Positions 26,398-36,071 are shown, counted from the first letter of the stretch. The stretch: DNA of 64,000 nt from an uncultured Roseateles sp. (GCF_913777145.1 NZ_CAJYPS010000014.1:62001-126000); one strand, 5' to 3'. Translations and numbers: made by a program. Notes: generated by a model from the sequence alone, not told the origin.

Positions 26398-27165
26398 TCA
26401 GGCGCGGCGCCGGCGGCGCACCAGGCCGGCCAGGGTGGCGATGCCCAGCGCCTGCAGCAGCAGGGTGGAGGGCTCGGGCACGGCCGACACCGAGATGTTG
26501 TCCAGCGTCACGTCGAAGTAGGTGAAGCCATAGAACCAGCCCGGCTTGGCGGTGGTGAACACGATCTCGTCCACACCGCGCAGCACGTCCGCGAAGCTGG
26601 TGCCGGCGGGCAGCGCCGGGCCGCCGTCGGCGTCTTCACCGCCAGCGCCCCCCCAGCCGCTGGGCAGGGTGGCGGACAGGGGGTTGGAGACCGTCACCGA
26701 GAAATGCTGCCAGTCCATGCCGGCGCCTATCGTGCCCAGCGTGGTCCAGACGCTGGTGTAGGGCTGGCCGTTGGCGGTGTTGTCGTAGTCACGCAGTTCC
26801 AGCACCAGGTCACGCTGAACCTCGGTGAGCATGTCCAGATAGATGATGGACTCGGCCCGGACGTCCAGGCTGATGGTGAAGCCGCCGCTCTGCGTGTAGT
26901 CGCCGATGACCGCCGGGTTGCTGCTGTTGCGCCATTCTGCCCACCAGCTGGACGGGACGCGCGAGTGCAGGCCCGCGCTGCCACCCACGCCGGCGCCCGC
27001 GTCCACCCAGGTGCCCCAGCCCTCCACCGGCTCGTGGGGCTGTATGCCGTCCCAGCCGCCGGTGCCGTTGGAAAAGTCCACCTGGGAGTGGCCGGGGTCG
27101 GCCTGGGCGGCGGGGGCGAGCAGGGCCAGGCCCAGGGCCAGGCTGGCGGCAGTCGTGCGAATCAT
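26398..27165 (-). CDS. PEP-CTERM sorting domain protein
   Basis: A 255-residue exported protein. Residues 1-22 are a signal peptide ending AAQADP. The body is a Gly/Asp-rich beta-sandwich-like domain of unknown function that recalls laminin-B or carbohydrate-binding folds. The C-terminus is a complete PEP-CTERM signal: VPEPSTLLL, a hydrophobic helix, then RRRRRA. Exosortase should process it for surface or exopolysaccharide association. The exosortase genes are not in this window. No sigma-54 promoter was recognised upstream. Confidence 0.92.
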   Translation of the reverse strand: MIRTTAASLALGLALLAPAAQADPGHSQVDFSNGTGGWDGIQPHEPVEGWGTWVDAGAGVGGSAGLHSRVPSSWWAEWRNSSNPAVIGDYTQSGGFTISLDVRAESIIYLDMLTEVQRDLVLELRDYDNTANGQPYTSVWTTLGTIGAGMDWQHFSVTVSNPLSATLPSGWGGAGGEDADGGPALPAGTSFADVLRGVDEIVFTTAKPGWFYGFTYFDVTLDNISVSAVPEPSTLLLQALGIATLAGLVRRRRRA

Positions 27166-27384
27166 GGCGATGTCCGTGAGGGGTTGATGACAGGCTCATG
27201 CTAGGAACGGGGCGGCGCCGGTTCTTGATGGAATCCTGATGAGGACTTGGTACAAGCCCTGAGAAATGTCGCCATCCAGCGCCCAGAAGAGACCTGACCC
27301 CCGTGAACTGGGGGGGTGATTGCCGAGGAGATCAGTCCAAAGGCCGTGGACGGCCGCAAGGGCGCTGTCTAGGAAAATCGCGCC

Positions 27385-27600
27385 ATGAGCCAAGAAGAGA
27401 TTCTGCTGACCCAGGCCGAGCGCCACGCGCTGTACTTCATTCCGCCCGCCCCCGGGGGCACACAGCCGCCCGAGGAGGTGCAGGCCGCGCTGCAGGCCAA
27501 GGGCCTGGCCACCGCGCCGCGCGAAGACGGGCGCCGCTGGTTGACCGTGCTGGGCGACCAGGTACGCCTGGGCCAGGTGCCCAGCCGCATCGTGGGCTGA
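27385..27600 (+). CDS. Hypothetical protein, 71 residues
   Basis: A small cytoplasmic protein (MSQEEILLTQ ... PSRIVG) with no recognised domain. Codon use is like that of neighbouring genes (strong G/C third positions), which supports it as real. GAAAAT ends 6 nt before the ATG with no Shine-Dalgarno, the start architecture common in this window. It converges with fbp across a shared terminator. Confidence 0.65.
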   Translation: MSQEEILLTQAERHALYFIPPAPGGTQPPEEVQAALQAKGLATAPREDGRRWLTVLGDQVRLGQVPSRIVG

Positions 27601-27613
27601 GCGCCTTCACATG

Positions 27614-27650
27614 AAAAAACCGCCACCCCGGCGAGCCGGTTGTGGCGGTC
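27614..27650 (-). terminator. Intrinsic terminator of fbp
   Basis: On the minus strand ACCGCCAC-N15-GTGGCGGT is followed by TTTTT, an 8-bp stem with a T-run 34 nt after the fbp stop. In the plus direction it lacks a T-run. Confidence 0.78.
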
Positions 27651-27683
27651 TGGCGCAAGACCCGTCACCGGGTCTGCTGGAGC

Positions 27684-28688
27684 TCAGCCTTCGCGGTGAT
27701 AGGCCTGGATGCGCTCCACCTCGTTCTTGGAACCCAGCATCACGGCCACGCGCTCGTGCAGCTTGGTGGGGTGCAGGTCCATGATGCGCTCGCTGCCGTT
27801 GACCGCGGCGCCGCCGGCCTGCTCGATCAGGAAGGCCATGGGATTGGCCTCGTACATCAGGCGCAGCTTGCCGGGCTTGTCGGGCTCGCGCTGGTCCCAG
27901 GGGTACATGAAGATGCCGCCGCGGGTCAGGATGCGGTGCACGTCGGCCACCATGGACGCGATCCAGCGCATGTTGAAGTTCTTGCCGCGCGGGCCTTCCT
28001 CGCCGGCCAGGCACTCGTCGATGTAGCGCTTCACCGGCGGTGCCCAGTGCCGCATATTGGACATGTTGATCGCGAACTCCTTGGTGTCCGCCGGGATCTT
28101 GACCTCGTCCTGCGTCAGCACCCAGGAGCCGGTCTCGCGGTCCAGCGTGAACATCGCGACGCCGTCGCCCACGGTCAGCACCAGCATGCTCTGCGGGCCG
28201 TAGACGCAGTAGCCGGCCGCGGCCTGCTGCTTGCCAGGCTGCAGGAAGTCCTCCTCGGCCACACCACGCGCATGGCCCACCTTGCGCAGCACGCTGAAGA
28301 TGGTGCCGATGGACACGTTCACGTCGATGTTGGACGAGCCGTCCAGCGGATCGAACAGCAGCAGGTATTCGCCCTGCGGGTAGCGGTTGGGCACCACATA
28401 GATGCTGTCCATTTCCTCGCTGGCCATGGCCGCGAGATGGCCGCCCCACTCATTGGCTTCGATCAGCACCTCGTTGGCGATGATGTCCAGCTTCTTCTGA
28501 ACCTCGCCCTGCACGTTCTCGCTGCCGGCCGTGCCCAGCACGTCGCCGAGCGCGCCCTTGTTGACGGCGATCGCGATGCGCTTGCAGGCGCGCGCGACGA
28601 TCTCGATCAGCAGGCGCAGCTCCTGCGGGATGTGGCCATGCAGGCGTTGCTGCTCGATCAGGTACTGGGTCAGGCTGACACGGGACAT
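27684..28688 (-). CDS. fbp: Class 1 fructose-1,6-bisphosphatase
   Basis: Converts fructose 1,6-bisphosphate to fructose 6-phosphate in gluconeogenesis (and in the Calvin cycle where present). The 334-residue protein has the full metal and substrate site [19 protein letters not shown] and the sugar-phosphate segments [20 protein letters not shown]. The ATG at 28688, starting [10 protein letters not shown] with Shine-Dalgarno GGAGCCTGAG, is preferred over an 8-residue extension that would run into pepN. It lies 1 bp after the pepN stop, so the genes are co-transcribed. Confidence 0.95.
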   Translation of the reverse strand: MSRVSLTQYLIEQQRLHGHIPQELRLLIEIVARACKRIAIAVNKGALGDVLGTAGSENVQGEVQKKLDIIANEVLIEANEWGGHLAAMASEEMDSIYVVPNRYPQGEYLLLFDPLDGSSNIDVNVSIGTIFSVLRKVGHARGVAEEDFLQPGKQQAAAGYCVYGPQSMLVLTVGDGVAMFTLDRETGSWVLTQDEVKIPADTKEFAINMSNMRHWAPPVKRYIDECLAGEEGPRGKNFNMRWIASMVADVHRILTRGGIFMYPWDQREPDKPGKLRLMYEANPMAFLIEQAGGAAVNGSERIMDLHPTKLHERVAVMLGSKNEVERIQAYHREG

Positions 28689-28689
28689 C

Positions 28690-31377
28690 TCAGGCTCCAG
28701 AGGCGAGGGCACGTTCGACGATCTCGCGAACGTCGGGCGACAGGTCCGGCTTGGCGGCCACGCGGGCCACGGCCTCGCGGGCGGCGCTGCGATAGGGCTC
28801 GGCCAGCTGGGCCCAGCGGTCCATCGCGCGGGCGATGCGGCTGGCCAGTTGCGGGTTGATCGCGTCGATCGCGATCACCTGCTCGGCCCAGAACACATAG
28901 CCGGCGGCGTCCGCGCGGTGGAAGGCGGCCGGGTTGAGCATGCACAGCGAGGCCAGCAGGCTGCGCGCGCGGTTGGGGTTCTTGAGCGTGAAGTCGGCAT
29001 GCTTGGTCAGCGCCTTCACGCGGGCGAACACGCGGCCGTCCTGCTCGGGCGCCTGGGCCTGCAGCGCAAACCACTTGTCGATGACCAGCGGATCGTCCTT
29101 GAAGAGCGCGTGGAAGCGCTCCAGCGCCGGCGTGGCCAGCTCGGCCCCGGCCGCCACCAGCGCGGCCAGCGCGCCCAGGCGGTCCGTCATGTTGGACGCA
29201 TCCTTGAAGCGCTGGTAGGCCTTGCCCGGCCACACCGTGTCGCCGCTGGCCTGCGCATCCAGCACCAGCATGGACAGCGCCAGGTTGGCCAGCGCGCGTT
29301 TGCCGGAGGACACCGGGTCGGGCGTGTAGCCGCCCTGGATCTGATTCGCGTCGAAGGCCGCGGCCCAGTCGGCGCGCAGCGCGCTGGCCAGCTGGCGTTG
29401 CGCGGCCATCCACACGGTGTGCACCGCCTGCGGGTCCAGCACGTCCAACTGCTCGGCCACATAGCTTTCGCTGGGCAGGGTCAGCGCCAGTTCCTTGAAC
29501 GCGGCGTCCAGCGTCGGGTGGTTCAGCAGCGCGCGCATCGCGGCGATGTAGTCGTCACCCAGCGTCAGCGCCTCGCCGCTGCGCAGCGCGCGCAGCATCA
29601 GGTTCAGCGCCAGGCGCTGGCTGGCTTCCCAGCGGTTGAATGCGTCGCTGTCGTGCTGCAGCAGCACCAGCAGGTCGGCATCGCTGAGGCCGTCGTCCAG
29701 CACCACCGGCGCGGAGAAGCCGCGCAGCAGCGAGGGCACGGGCTCGGCCGTGATGCCCTGGAACACGAAGCGCTGCTCGGCCTGGTCCAGCACCACCACC
29801 TGTTCGGTCGCGCCGCTGGCGTCCAGCGCCAGCGCCTGGCCGCTGCGGCTCAGCAGGCCCAGCGCCACCGGGATGACCTGGGGCTGCTTGTCGGCCTGGC
29901 CCGGCGTGGCGGGCGTGTGCTGGGCGAGCGTCAGCGTGTAGGTCTGGGCGGCGGCGTCGTAGGCGCCGCGGGCGGTCACGCGCGGCGTGCCGGCCTGCGA
30001 GTACCAGCGCTTGAACGCGTCCAGCCGGGTGGCCAGGGCCGAGCCGGGGTTGGCGTCGGCCATGGCGGCGGCGAAGTCGTCGCAGGTGACGGCCTGGCCG
30101 TCATGGCGCTCGAAGTAGAGCTTCATGCCGGCCTCGAAGCCGGCGCGGCCCACCAGCGTCTGGTACATGCGCACCACTTCCGCGCCCTTGTCGTAGACCG
30201 TGGCGGTGTAGAAGTTGTTGATCTCGCTGTAGCTGTCCGGGCGCACCGGATGGGCCATGGCGCCGCTGTCCTCGGGGAACTGGCGGGCGCGCAGCTGGCG
30301 CACGTCCTGGATGCGGCACACGGCGCGCGCGCTGGGCGCGGCGGCCATGTCCTGGCTGAACTCCTGGTCGCGGAAGACGGTCAGGCCTTCCTTCAGCGAC
30401 AGCTGGAACCAGTCGCGGCAGGTCACGCGGTTGCCGGTCCAGTTGTGGAAGTACTCGTGCGCGACGATGGACTCGATGCGCGCGAAGTCGGCATCGGTCG
30501 CGGTGGCCGGCGAGGCCAGCAGCGCGCTGGTGTTGAAGATGTTGAGGCCCTTGTTCTCCATCGCGCCCATGTTGAAGTCGGACACGCCGACCACCATGAA
30601 GCGTTCCAGGTCCAGCGCCAGGCCGAAGCGGGCCTCGTCCCAGACGATGGAGGCGATGAGGCTGTTCATCGCGTGCTCGGTCTTCTCCAGGTCGCCGCGG
30701 CGCACAAAGACCTGCAGCAGGTGGTCACGGCCCGCGCGGGTGCGGATGCGCTGCTCGCGCGCGACCAGGTCCCCCGCCACCACGGCGAACAGGTAGCTGG
30801 GCTTGGGGAAGGGGTCGTGCCACTTGGCGAAGTGGCGGCCCTTGTTTCCAGTTTCTTCCAGCGGGCCGCTGTCCACCAGGTTGCCGTTGGACAGCAGCAC
30901 CGGGTACTTCTTGGCGTCGGCGCGCAGCAGCACGCTGTAGACCGCCATCACGTCGGGGCGGTCCAGGAAATAGGTGATGCGGCGGAAGCCCTCGGCCTCG
31001 CACTGCGTGAAGAAGCTGCCGCCCGAGGTGTAGAGGCCCGACAGCGCGGTGTTCTTGTCCGGGCAGCAGGTGTTGCGGATCTCGAGCAGGAAGTCCGCGT
31101 CCGGCACGCTCTCGATGATGAGCTCGTGGCCCTCCTGGCGGAAGGACACGCTGTTGCCGTCCACCAGCACGCGCAGCAGGTTGAGCTCTTCGCCATGCAG
31201 GCGCAGCGGGCCGTGCGGCACCGCATGGTTGCGCTCTATGGTGAGCTTGCTGGTGACCAGGGTCTTGGCCGGGTCCAGGTCGAAGCAGAGGTCGACCTGG
31301 CGGATCCAGAAGGCCGGCTGCTGGTAGTCGGCGCGGTGGATCAGGGGGGCAGTGCCTTCACGCATCATGGCGGGCAT
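28690..31377 (-). CDS. pepN: Aminopeptidase N (M1 family)
   Basis: Broad-specificity cytoplasmic zinc aminopeptidase of 895 residues, the size of E. coli PepN. It has the substrate-recognition motif [11 protein letters not shown] and the zinc site HEYFHNW with the downstream Glu in [14 protein letters not shown], followed by the long C-terminal helical domain of PepN. The initiator could instead be the ATG at 31368 or 31365: TAGGAT lies 7 nt before the former and relatives begin MREG. It forms a unit with fbp downstream. Confidence 0.95.
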   Translation of the reverse strand: MPAMMREGTAPLIHRADYQQPAFWIRQVDLCFDLDPAKTLVTSKLTIERNHAVPHGPLRLHGEELNLLRVLVDGNSVSFRQEGHELIIESVPDADFLLEIRNTCCPDKNTALSGLYTSGGSFFTQCEAEGFRRITYFLDRPDVMAVYSVLLRADAKKYPVLLSNGNLVDSGPLEETGNKGRHFAKWHDPFPKPSYLFAVVAGDLVAREQRIRTRAGRDHLLQVFVRRGDLEKTEHAMNSLIASIVWDEARFGLALDLERFMVVGVSDFNMGAMENKGLNIFNTSALLASPATATDADFARIESIVAHEYFHNWTGNRVTCRDWFQLSLKEGLTVFRDQEFSQDMAAAPSARAVCRIQDVRQLRARQFPEDSGAMAHPVRPDSYSEINNFYTATVYDKGAEVVRMYQTLVGRAGFEAGMKLYFERHDGQAVTCDDFAAAMADANPGSALATRLDAFKRWYSQAGTPRVTARGAYDAAAQTYTLTLAQHTPATPGQADKQPQVIPVALGLLSRSGQALALDASGATEQVVVLDQAEQRFVFQGITAEPVPSLLRGFSAPVVLDDGLSDADLLVLLQHDSDAFNRWEASQRLALNLMLRALRSGEALTLGDDYIAAMRALLNHPTLDAAFKELALTLPSESYVAEQLDVLDPQAVHTVWMAAQRQLASALRADWAAAFDANQIQGGYTPDPVSSGKRALANLALSMLVLDAQASGDTVWPGKAYQRFKDASNMTDRLGALAALVAAGAELATPALERFHALFKDDPLVIDKWFALQAQAPEQDGRVFARVKALTKHADFTLKNPNRARSLLASLCMLNPAAFHRADAAGYVFWAEQVIAIDAINPQLASRIARAMDRWAQLAEPYRSAAREAVARVAAKPDLSPDVREIVERALASGA

Positions 31378-31395
31378 CCTAGGTGTGTTGTGGTC

Positions 31396-31467
31396 CCGGG
31401 GCCGCGGGCCCCGGATGTCTCAGGTCAGCGAAGAACATGAGCCCCCGCGGGCCGGGCCCGGCGGGGG
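31396..31467 (-). terminator. Two GC hairpins between prfB and pepN
   Basis: CCGGGGCC-GCG-GGCCCCGG (31396-31414) and CCCCCGC-N12-GCGGGGG (31442-31467) are both perfect stems just after prfB. No T-run; they may stabilise the 3' end or act as a Rho-assisted terminator. Confidence 0.4.
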
Positions 31468-31477
31468 AGGCTGGGCG

Positions 31478-32582
31478 TCAGACGCCCTGCTTGAGGCTTT
31501 CGTGGATGAAGGCGTCCAGGTCGCCGTCCAGCACCTTCTGCGTGGCCGAGGTCTCGTAGTTGGTGCGCAGGTCCTTGATGCGGCTCTGGTCCAGCACATA
31601 GCTGCGGATCTGGTGGCCCCAGCCCACGTCGGTCTTGGTGTCCTCGAGCTTTTGCTGCTCGGCCATGCGCTTCTTCATCTCATGGTCGTACAGGCGCGAG
31701 CGCAGACGGCGCCAGGCGACGTCGCGGTTGCTGTGCTGCGAGCGGCTGTCCTGGCACTGCACCACGATGCCGGTCGGGATGTGCGTCAGGCGCACCGCCG
31801 AGTCGGTCTTGTTGATGTGCTGGCCACCGGCGCCGGAGGCGCGGTAGGTGTCGGTACGCACGTCCGCCGGGTTGATGTCGATCTCGATGGAGTCGTCGAT
31901 TTCCGGGTAGACGAACAGCGACGCGAACGAGGTGTGGCGGCCGCCCGAGGAGTCGAACGGGCTCTTGCGCACCAGGCGGTGCACGCCGGTCTCGGTGCGC
32001 AGCAGGCCGTAGGCATACTCACCCTCGACCTTGATGGTGGCGCTCTTGATGCCGGCCACGTCGCCCGGGGATTCGTCTTCCAGCGTGGTCTTGAAGCCCT
32101 TGCGCTCGCAGTACTTCAGATACTGGCGCAGCAGCATGCCGGCCCAGTCGTTGGCCTCGGTGCCGCCGGCACCGGCCTGGATGTCGATGAAGCAGTTGCT
32201 GGGGTCGGCCGGGTTGTTGAACATCCGGCGGAATTCCAGCTCCTCGACGGTGGCGCGCAGCTTCTCGCCGTCCTCCTCGATGGCCAGCATGCCGGCCTCG
32301 TCGCCTTCGTCGCGGCTCATCTCGAACAGCTCGGCGTTGTCGGCCAGCGCGGTGGTGAGGTGGCGGATGGTGTCGACCACCGCCTCGAGCTGGCGCTTTT
32401 CCTTGCCCAGCTCCTGGGCGCGCTTGGGTTCGTCCCAGACCTTGGGGTTCTCCAGCGCGGTGTTGACTTCGTTCAGCCGCAGGGCTTTGCGATCGAAGTC
32501 AAAGATACCCCCTTAGCGCGTCGGTGCGCGCTGAGAGGTCGGCCAACAGGTTGCCGATTTGGTTGATGTGTTCGATGTCCAT
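31478..32582 (-). CDS. prfB: Peptide chain release factor 2, with programmed +1 frameshift
   Basis: Terminates translation at UGA and UAA. The gene is split into two frames: a 27-codon start frame from 32582 to 32502, ending AGG GGG TAT CTT TGA C, and the main frame from 32500. This is the classic autoregulatory site: an internal Shine-Dalgarno-like AGGGGG, slippery CTT and in-frame TGA, where low RF2 allows a +1 shift. The product is 367 residues. The codon-recognition motif SPF ([10 protein letters not shown]) and catalytic GGQ ([10 protein letters not shown]) are present. This is not a pseudogene. Confidence 0.97.
32498..32513 (-). promoter_or_regulatory. prfB programmed frameshift site
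   Basis: Reads AGGGGG-TAT-CTT-TGA-C on the minus strand. The TGA is at 32499-32501; the ribosome shifts +1 on CTT to continue with GAC TTC GAT. Confidence 0.95.
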
Positions 32583-32647
32583 GAGGGCGTCGGGTCGTGT
32601 TTGTACGAAGCGGCGCATTTTCGCATGGGGTACAGAATGCAGGCCCC

Positions 32648-32890
32648 ATGAGCGCTCCCTCGGATTACTGGCCCCGCACGCGCCGCCTCACCGCCGTGCT
32701 GCTGATCGCCTGGGCGCTGCTGACCGTGCTGCCGGTCTACTACGCCCGCGAGCTGAGTTTCGAGGTGCTGGGCTGGCCGCTGGCCTTCTGGCTGGCCTCG
32801 CAGGGCCAGTTGCTGGGCTTTTGCGCGCTGGTCATCTTCTACGCCTGCCGCATGCGGCGGCTGGATCATCAGGCGCCGCCGCCGCCCTGA
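32648..32890 (+). CDS. DUF4212 small membrane protein (orphan symporter subunit)
   Basis: An 80-residue inner-membrane protein with two helices (about 14-35 and 46-68). SDYWPRTRRLTAVLL, YYARELSFEVLGWPLAFWLASQG and a final YACRMRRLD match the DUF4212 family, which normally sits just upstream of, and partners, a VC_2705-type sodium:solute symporter for acetate or other short acids. Here no symporter follows; the next gene is on the other strand. CAGAAT lies 9 nt before the ATG. Confidence 0.85.
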   Translation: MSAPSDYWPRTRRLTAVLLIAWALLTVLPVYYARELSFEVLGWPLAFWLASQGQLLGFCALVIFYACRMRRLDHQAPPPP

Positions 32891-32894
32891 GGCC

Positions 32895-33728
32895 TCAGGG
32901 CTGGCCGGCCGCGCGGAACAGGCGCCGTGCCTCGTCCTCGCCGAAGTGCCGGCCATAGGCCTGGCGCACCCAGCCGCTGGCGACCATGGCGGCCAGCTGC
33001 TTCTCCAGCCGCGCGATCACCGGCGCCGGCGTGGTGCGGCGGTTCACGTAGACGCCCAGCTGCTGCGGCGGCGCGTCGGGCTCCGTCTGCACAACCAGAT
33101 CGGCCGGCAGCAGGCCGTCGCGGCGCAGCTTGATGTGCAGCGCATTGGGCATCAGCGCGGCCTGCAGCCGGCGGGCGCTGAGCTTGGCCGCGAGGTTGTT
33201 GAAGTCGGGCGAATACTCCAGCCGGCCCCGCTCGGCCAGCACGTCGATCTCGGCATCCAGCCGGCCGCCCGCGCGTATGCCGCGCACCACGCCCACACGC
33301 AGATCCGGCCGCAGCCGCAGGTCGGCGAAGCGCTTGATGCCCGGGCCGGCCTCGGGCAGCAGCAGCAGGTCCTGCTGCGTATAGCCATAGGGCAGGTAGT
33401 TGCCGTACTGGTCACGCTCGGGCGTCTTCAGCGCGGAGGTGATCAGGTCCAGCTCGCCGCGTTCGAAATCGAGGAGCGCCCGCGCCCGCGGCAGCGGCAC
33501 GATCTGCAGCCGGCAGCCGCTGCGCGACTGCAGTTCCTGGATCAGGTCGGGGATGAGGCCGCGCGGCTGGCCCTGCTCCAGGTAGCCGCCCACGCCCAGG
33601 TCGGACATGGCCACGCGCAGCGGCCGCCCGCAGTCGTCGGCCGCCTGCGCGCCGGTGGCCAGCCCCCACGCCAGCAGCAGGCCGCTCAGCAGGCGGCGTC
33701 GGCGCAGGGCAGGGAGGAACGGGAGCAT
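32895..33728 (-). CDS. Periplasmic solute-binding protein, family 3-like
   Basis: A 277-residue exported protein. Starting at 33728 gives a clean signal peptide (basic RRRRLLSG, hydrophobic core, GAQAADDC cleavage region). The body has the two-lobed family 3 pattern: LRVAMSDLGVGGY, GLIPDLIQELQSRSGCRLQIVPLPRARAL, ELDLITSALKTPERD and DLRVGVVRGIRAGG. No ABC permease genes are adjacent, so it may act as an orphan binding protein or sensor input. GACAAT with a 7-nt gap precedes the chosen ATG and supports it over the ATG at 33752. Confidence 0.85.
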   Translation of the reverse strand: MLPFLPALRRRRLLSGLLLAWGLATGAQAADDCGRPLRVAMSDLGVGGYLEQGQPRGLIPDLIQELQSRSGCRLQIVPLPRARALLDFERGELDLITSALKTPERDQYGNYLPYGYTQQDLLLLPEAGPGIKRFADLRLRPDLRVGVVRGIRAGGRLDAEIDVLAERGRLEYSPDFNNLAAKLSARRLQAALMPNALHIKLRRDGLLPADLVVQTEPDAPPQQLGVYVNRRTTPAPVIARLEKQLAAMVASGWVRQAYGRHFGEDEARRLFRAAGQP

Positions 33729-33735
33729 TCCCGCC

Positions 33736-33741
33736 ATTGTC
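33736..33741 (-). promoter_or_regulatory. Probable -10 element, leaderless start of the solute-binding protein gene
   Basis: GACAAT on the minus strand, 7 nt (GGCGGGA) before the ATG at 33728. Confidence 0.42.
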
Positions 33742-33781
33742 CGCTGCGGCATCTGTCCTGCCGCTGACAGTCGCGCCGGGC

Positions 33782-34693
33782 TCAGCCCAGGAAGGCCAGC
33801 AGCTGCCGGGCCAGCGCCAGCGGCTGGTCGTGGTGCAGCATGTGGCCGGCGTCGTCCAGCACGCAGCGCTCAAGACTTGGCACCAGCGCCAGGCGGCTCT
33901 CGAAGTCCTCGCGCGTGTAGCGCCCGCCCCAGAAGCGGTTCAGCTGCTCGTCGCTGCCCTCCACCCACAGCGTCGGCGCGGCGATGCGCTGCCAGCAGGC
34001 CAGCGCCTCCGCGCGGCGGTACAGCACCGGGTTGGTGTGCTTGTGGGCCGGGTCGGCGCGCAGCGCGAAGCCCTCGGGGGTCTCCCGCGCCCAGTGCCCG
34101 GCCAGCCAGGCCGCCTTGTCCGCCGGCAGCCGGGGGTTGTTCTTCATCAGCCGTTGCGCCACCTCGGCCAGACTGGCATAGGGGCGCAGCGTGGCCGGTG
34201 TCTTCAGCTCGTCCAGCCACTGCCGCAGCCGCTCGGGCGCGGCCGCCGGGTTGGCGTCGGGCAGGCCGAAGCCCTCCAGGTTCACCAGCCGGCGGATGCG
34301 CTCGGGCCGCACGCCGGCATAGCTCATCACGATGTTGCCGCCCATGCTGTGACCCAGCAGGTCCACCGGCTGCGCCGGGCTGACCGCGTCCAGCAGCGCG
34401 TCCAGGTCGGCCAGGTAGTCGGGGAACCAGTAGGTGTCGGAGCCGGCCTGGCTGTCGCCAAAGCCGCGCCAGTCCATCGCGATGATCTCGCGCTCGCGAC
34501 CCTCCAGCCCCGCGAGCTCGTCCACCACGAACTGGAAGGACGCGCCCACGTCCATCCAGCCGTGCATCAGCACCAGCGCCGGCTGGCCGCTGCGGGGCTG
34601 GCCCCAGCGCAGCACATGGTGGCTGAGGCCGCGCAGCGTCAGCTGCTGGTCGCGGTGCGGGTGCAGGGGGCGGTAGGGCGTGCTCGTGCTCAT
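33782..34693 (-). CDS. Alpha/beta hydrolase
   Basis: A 303-residue cytoplasmic alpha/beta-hydrolase. The oxyanion-region motif LMHGWMDVGASF, the nucleophile elbow LLGHSMGGNIVM (Ser nucleophile) and the late histidine in LDDAGHMLHHDQP complete a Ser-Asp-His triad; the acid is probably in LWVEGSDEQ. Substrate unknown; similar proteins are annotated as esterases or serine hydrolase-like. The ATG at 34693 has TACATT 7 nt in front and is divergent from the GNAT gene 32 bp away. A 17-residue extension is open but would overlap the GNAT gene. Confidence 0.87.
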   Translation of the reverse strand: MSTSTPYRPLHPHRDQQLTLRGLSHHVLRWGQPRSGQPALVLMHGWMDVGASFQFVVDELAGLEGREREIIAMDWRGFGDSQAGSDTYWFPDYLADLDALLDAVSPAQPVDLLGHSMGGNIVMSYAGVRPERIRRLVNLEGFGLPDANPAAAPERLRQWLDELKTPATLRPYASLAEVAQRLMKNNPRLPADKAAWLAGHWARETPEGFALRADPAHKHTNPVLYRRAEALACWQRIAAPTLWVEGSDEQLNRFWGGRYTREDFESRLALVPSLERCVLDDAGHMLHHDQPLALARQLLAFLG

Positions 34694-34725
34694 GGCCGCG
34701 AATGTAGGGCGTGCAGAATGAAGCG

Positions 34726-35217
34726 ATGTTCTCCCGTGCGACACCCCGAATCCGGGCGGCCGAGCGCCGCGACCTCAGTGCCATCGTCGAGCTGATCCGC
34801 GAGCTCGCCGAGTTCGAGCAGCTCTCCCACCTGTGCCAGGTCTCGCCCGAGGCGCTGGGCCCCCACCTGTTCGGCCCCAAGCCGGTGGTGGAGTGCCTGG
34901 TGGGCGAGGTGGACGGCGAGGTGGTGGCGTTCGCGCTGTTCTTCACCAATTTCTCCACCTTCCTCGCCAAGCCCGGCCTCTACCTGGAGGACCTCTATGT
35001 GCGCCCGGCGCACCGCGGCACCGGCCTGGGCAAGACGCTGCTCATCCACCTGGCGCAGCTGGCCGTGCAGCGCGGCTGCGGTCGCTTCGAGTGGAGCGTG
35101 CTGGACTGGAACGAGAACGCGATCCGCTTCTACGAGGGCCTGGGCGCCAGCGTGATGCCGGACTGGCGCATCTGCCGCGTCACCGGCGACGCGCTGACGG
35201 AGCTGGCCGGGCGCTGA
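34726..35217 (+). CDS. GNAT family N-acetyltransferase
   Basis: A 163-residue acetyl-CoA-dependent acetyltransferase. IRAAERRDLSAIVELIRELAEFE at the N-terminus, LYLEDLYVRPAHRGTGLGKTLL (motif A, the acetyl-CoA pyrophosphate loop) and WNENAIRFYEGLGA (motif B) are typical. The pattern resembles diamine (SAT-like) acetyltransferases, so a polyamine substrate is possible. CAGAAT ends 6 nt before the ATG at 34726; a GTG at 34711 is the alternative. An AraC gene follows 6 bp later on the same strand. Confidence 0.88.
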   Translation: MFSRATPRIRAAERRDLSAIVELIRELAEFEQLSHLCQVSPEALGPHLFGPKPVVECLVGEVDGEVVAFALFFTNFSTFLAKPGLYLEDLYVRPAHRGTGLGKTLLIHLAQLAVQRGCGRFEWSVLDWNENAIRFYEGLGASVMPDWRICRVTGDALTELAGR

Positions 35218-35223
35218 GACTCC

Positions 35224-36039
35224 ATGCGCCTGCGCTCCACCCAGTTCTACGGCCGCTTCGAGGCGCGCTGCGATGTCGCGGGTTTCAGCCTGGCGCGCCT
35301 GAGCGCCCACACGCCGGCGCACCGGGTCGCGCCGCATGAGCATGAGGATGGGCATTTCATCGTCGTGCTGGCTGGTCGCTATCGCAGTGCGGCCCGCGGT
35401 GCGGAGGCCTTGCTGGGGCCGGGCGACGTGCTGTGGAACCCGCCGGGCACGCGCCACCAGGACAGCTTCGTCGACGAGCACGGGCTGTTCGTTGCGCTGA
35501 GCCTGGGCGCCACGCAGGCCGCTGCGCTGGCCCTGCAGGAGGGGGGCGCGCGGCTGCTGGCGCCGGCCGCGCGGCGGCTGGCGCTGGACCTGGCGCAGCA
35601 GCCGCTGGCGCTGGACCTGGGCGGTCTGCTGGACATCGAGCAGGGCTGCCGCGAACTGTGCGCCCTCAGCACGACCCGGCCCCGGGCCGCCGACGGCGCG
35701 TCGCGCGAGCCCCGCGAGCCGGCCTGGCTGAGGCGCTGCATGGAGCAGCTGGTGGACGAGTGCGAGCAGCCGCTGCGCATGGGCGAGCTGGCCGATGCGG
35801 CGGGCGTGCACCCGGTGTCGCTGTCGCGGGCGTTCCGGCGCCATTACGGCTTGTCGCCGGGGCAGTTGCAGCGGCGCGCGCTGCTCAACCGTGCGGCCCA
35901 GCGGCTGCGTGCGGGCGAGACCGTGGCCGATGTGGCGGCGGCGCTGGGTTTTGCGGACCAGAGCCACTTCACGCGGCTGTTCCGCGCGGAGTACCGCTGC
36001 ACGCCGGCCCTGTGGCGGGCCGGGTTCAAAACCTTCTAG
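35224..36039 (+). CDS. AraC family transcriptional regulator
   Basis: A 271-residue regulator. The N-terminal half is a cupin-like ligand domain (PHEHEDGHFIVVLAGRY, LLGPGDVLWNPPGTRHQDSF). The C-terminal about 100 residues contain two helix-turn-helix motifs (LRMGELADAAGVHPVSLSRAF and ETVADVAAALGFADQSHFTRL). It follows the GNAT gene by 6 bp and precedes the serine hydrolase gene by 32 bp, so it may control this small group. Inducer unknown. Confidence 0.9.
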   Translation: MRLRSTQFYGRFEARCDVAGFSLARLSAHTPAHRVAPHEHEDGHFIVVLAGRYRSAARGAEALLGPGDVLWNPPGTRHQDSFVDEHGLFVALSLGATQAAALALQEGGARLLAPAARRLALDLAQQPLALDLGGLLDIEQGCRELCALSTTRPRAADGASREPREPAWLRRCMEQLVDECEQPLRMGELADAAGVHPVSLSRAFRRHYGLSPGQLQRRALLNRAAQRLRAGETVADVAAALGFADQSHFTRLFRAEYRCTPALWRAGFKTF

Positions 36040-36071
36040 ACCGGCGGCGGCTCGCTGCGCAGTATGGCGGC

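Noticed and set aside
27196..27426. A 76-codon minus-strand frame between the PEP-CTERM and 71-residue genes
   Set aside because: No Shine-Dalgarno, no family resemblance, and it overlaps the start of the better-supported plus-strand small gene.
28531..31440. A 969-codon open frame antisense to pepN and fbp
   Set aside because: Long antisense frames are expected in DNA this rich in G/C at third codon positions. The translation is low-complexity (Gln/His/Arg/Ala/Gly) and the opposite strand carries clear pepN and fbp.
31478..32582. prfB as a frameshifted pseudogene
   Set aside because: The shift occurs at the exact conserved AGGGGG-TAT-CTT-TGA-C site; both parts are otherwise intact.
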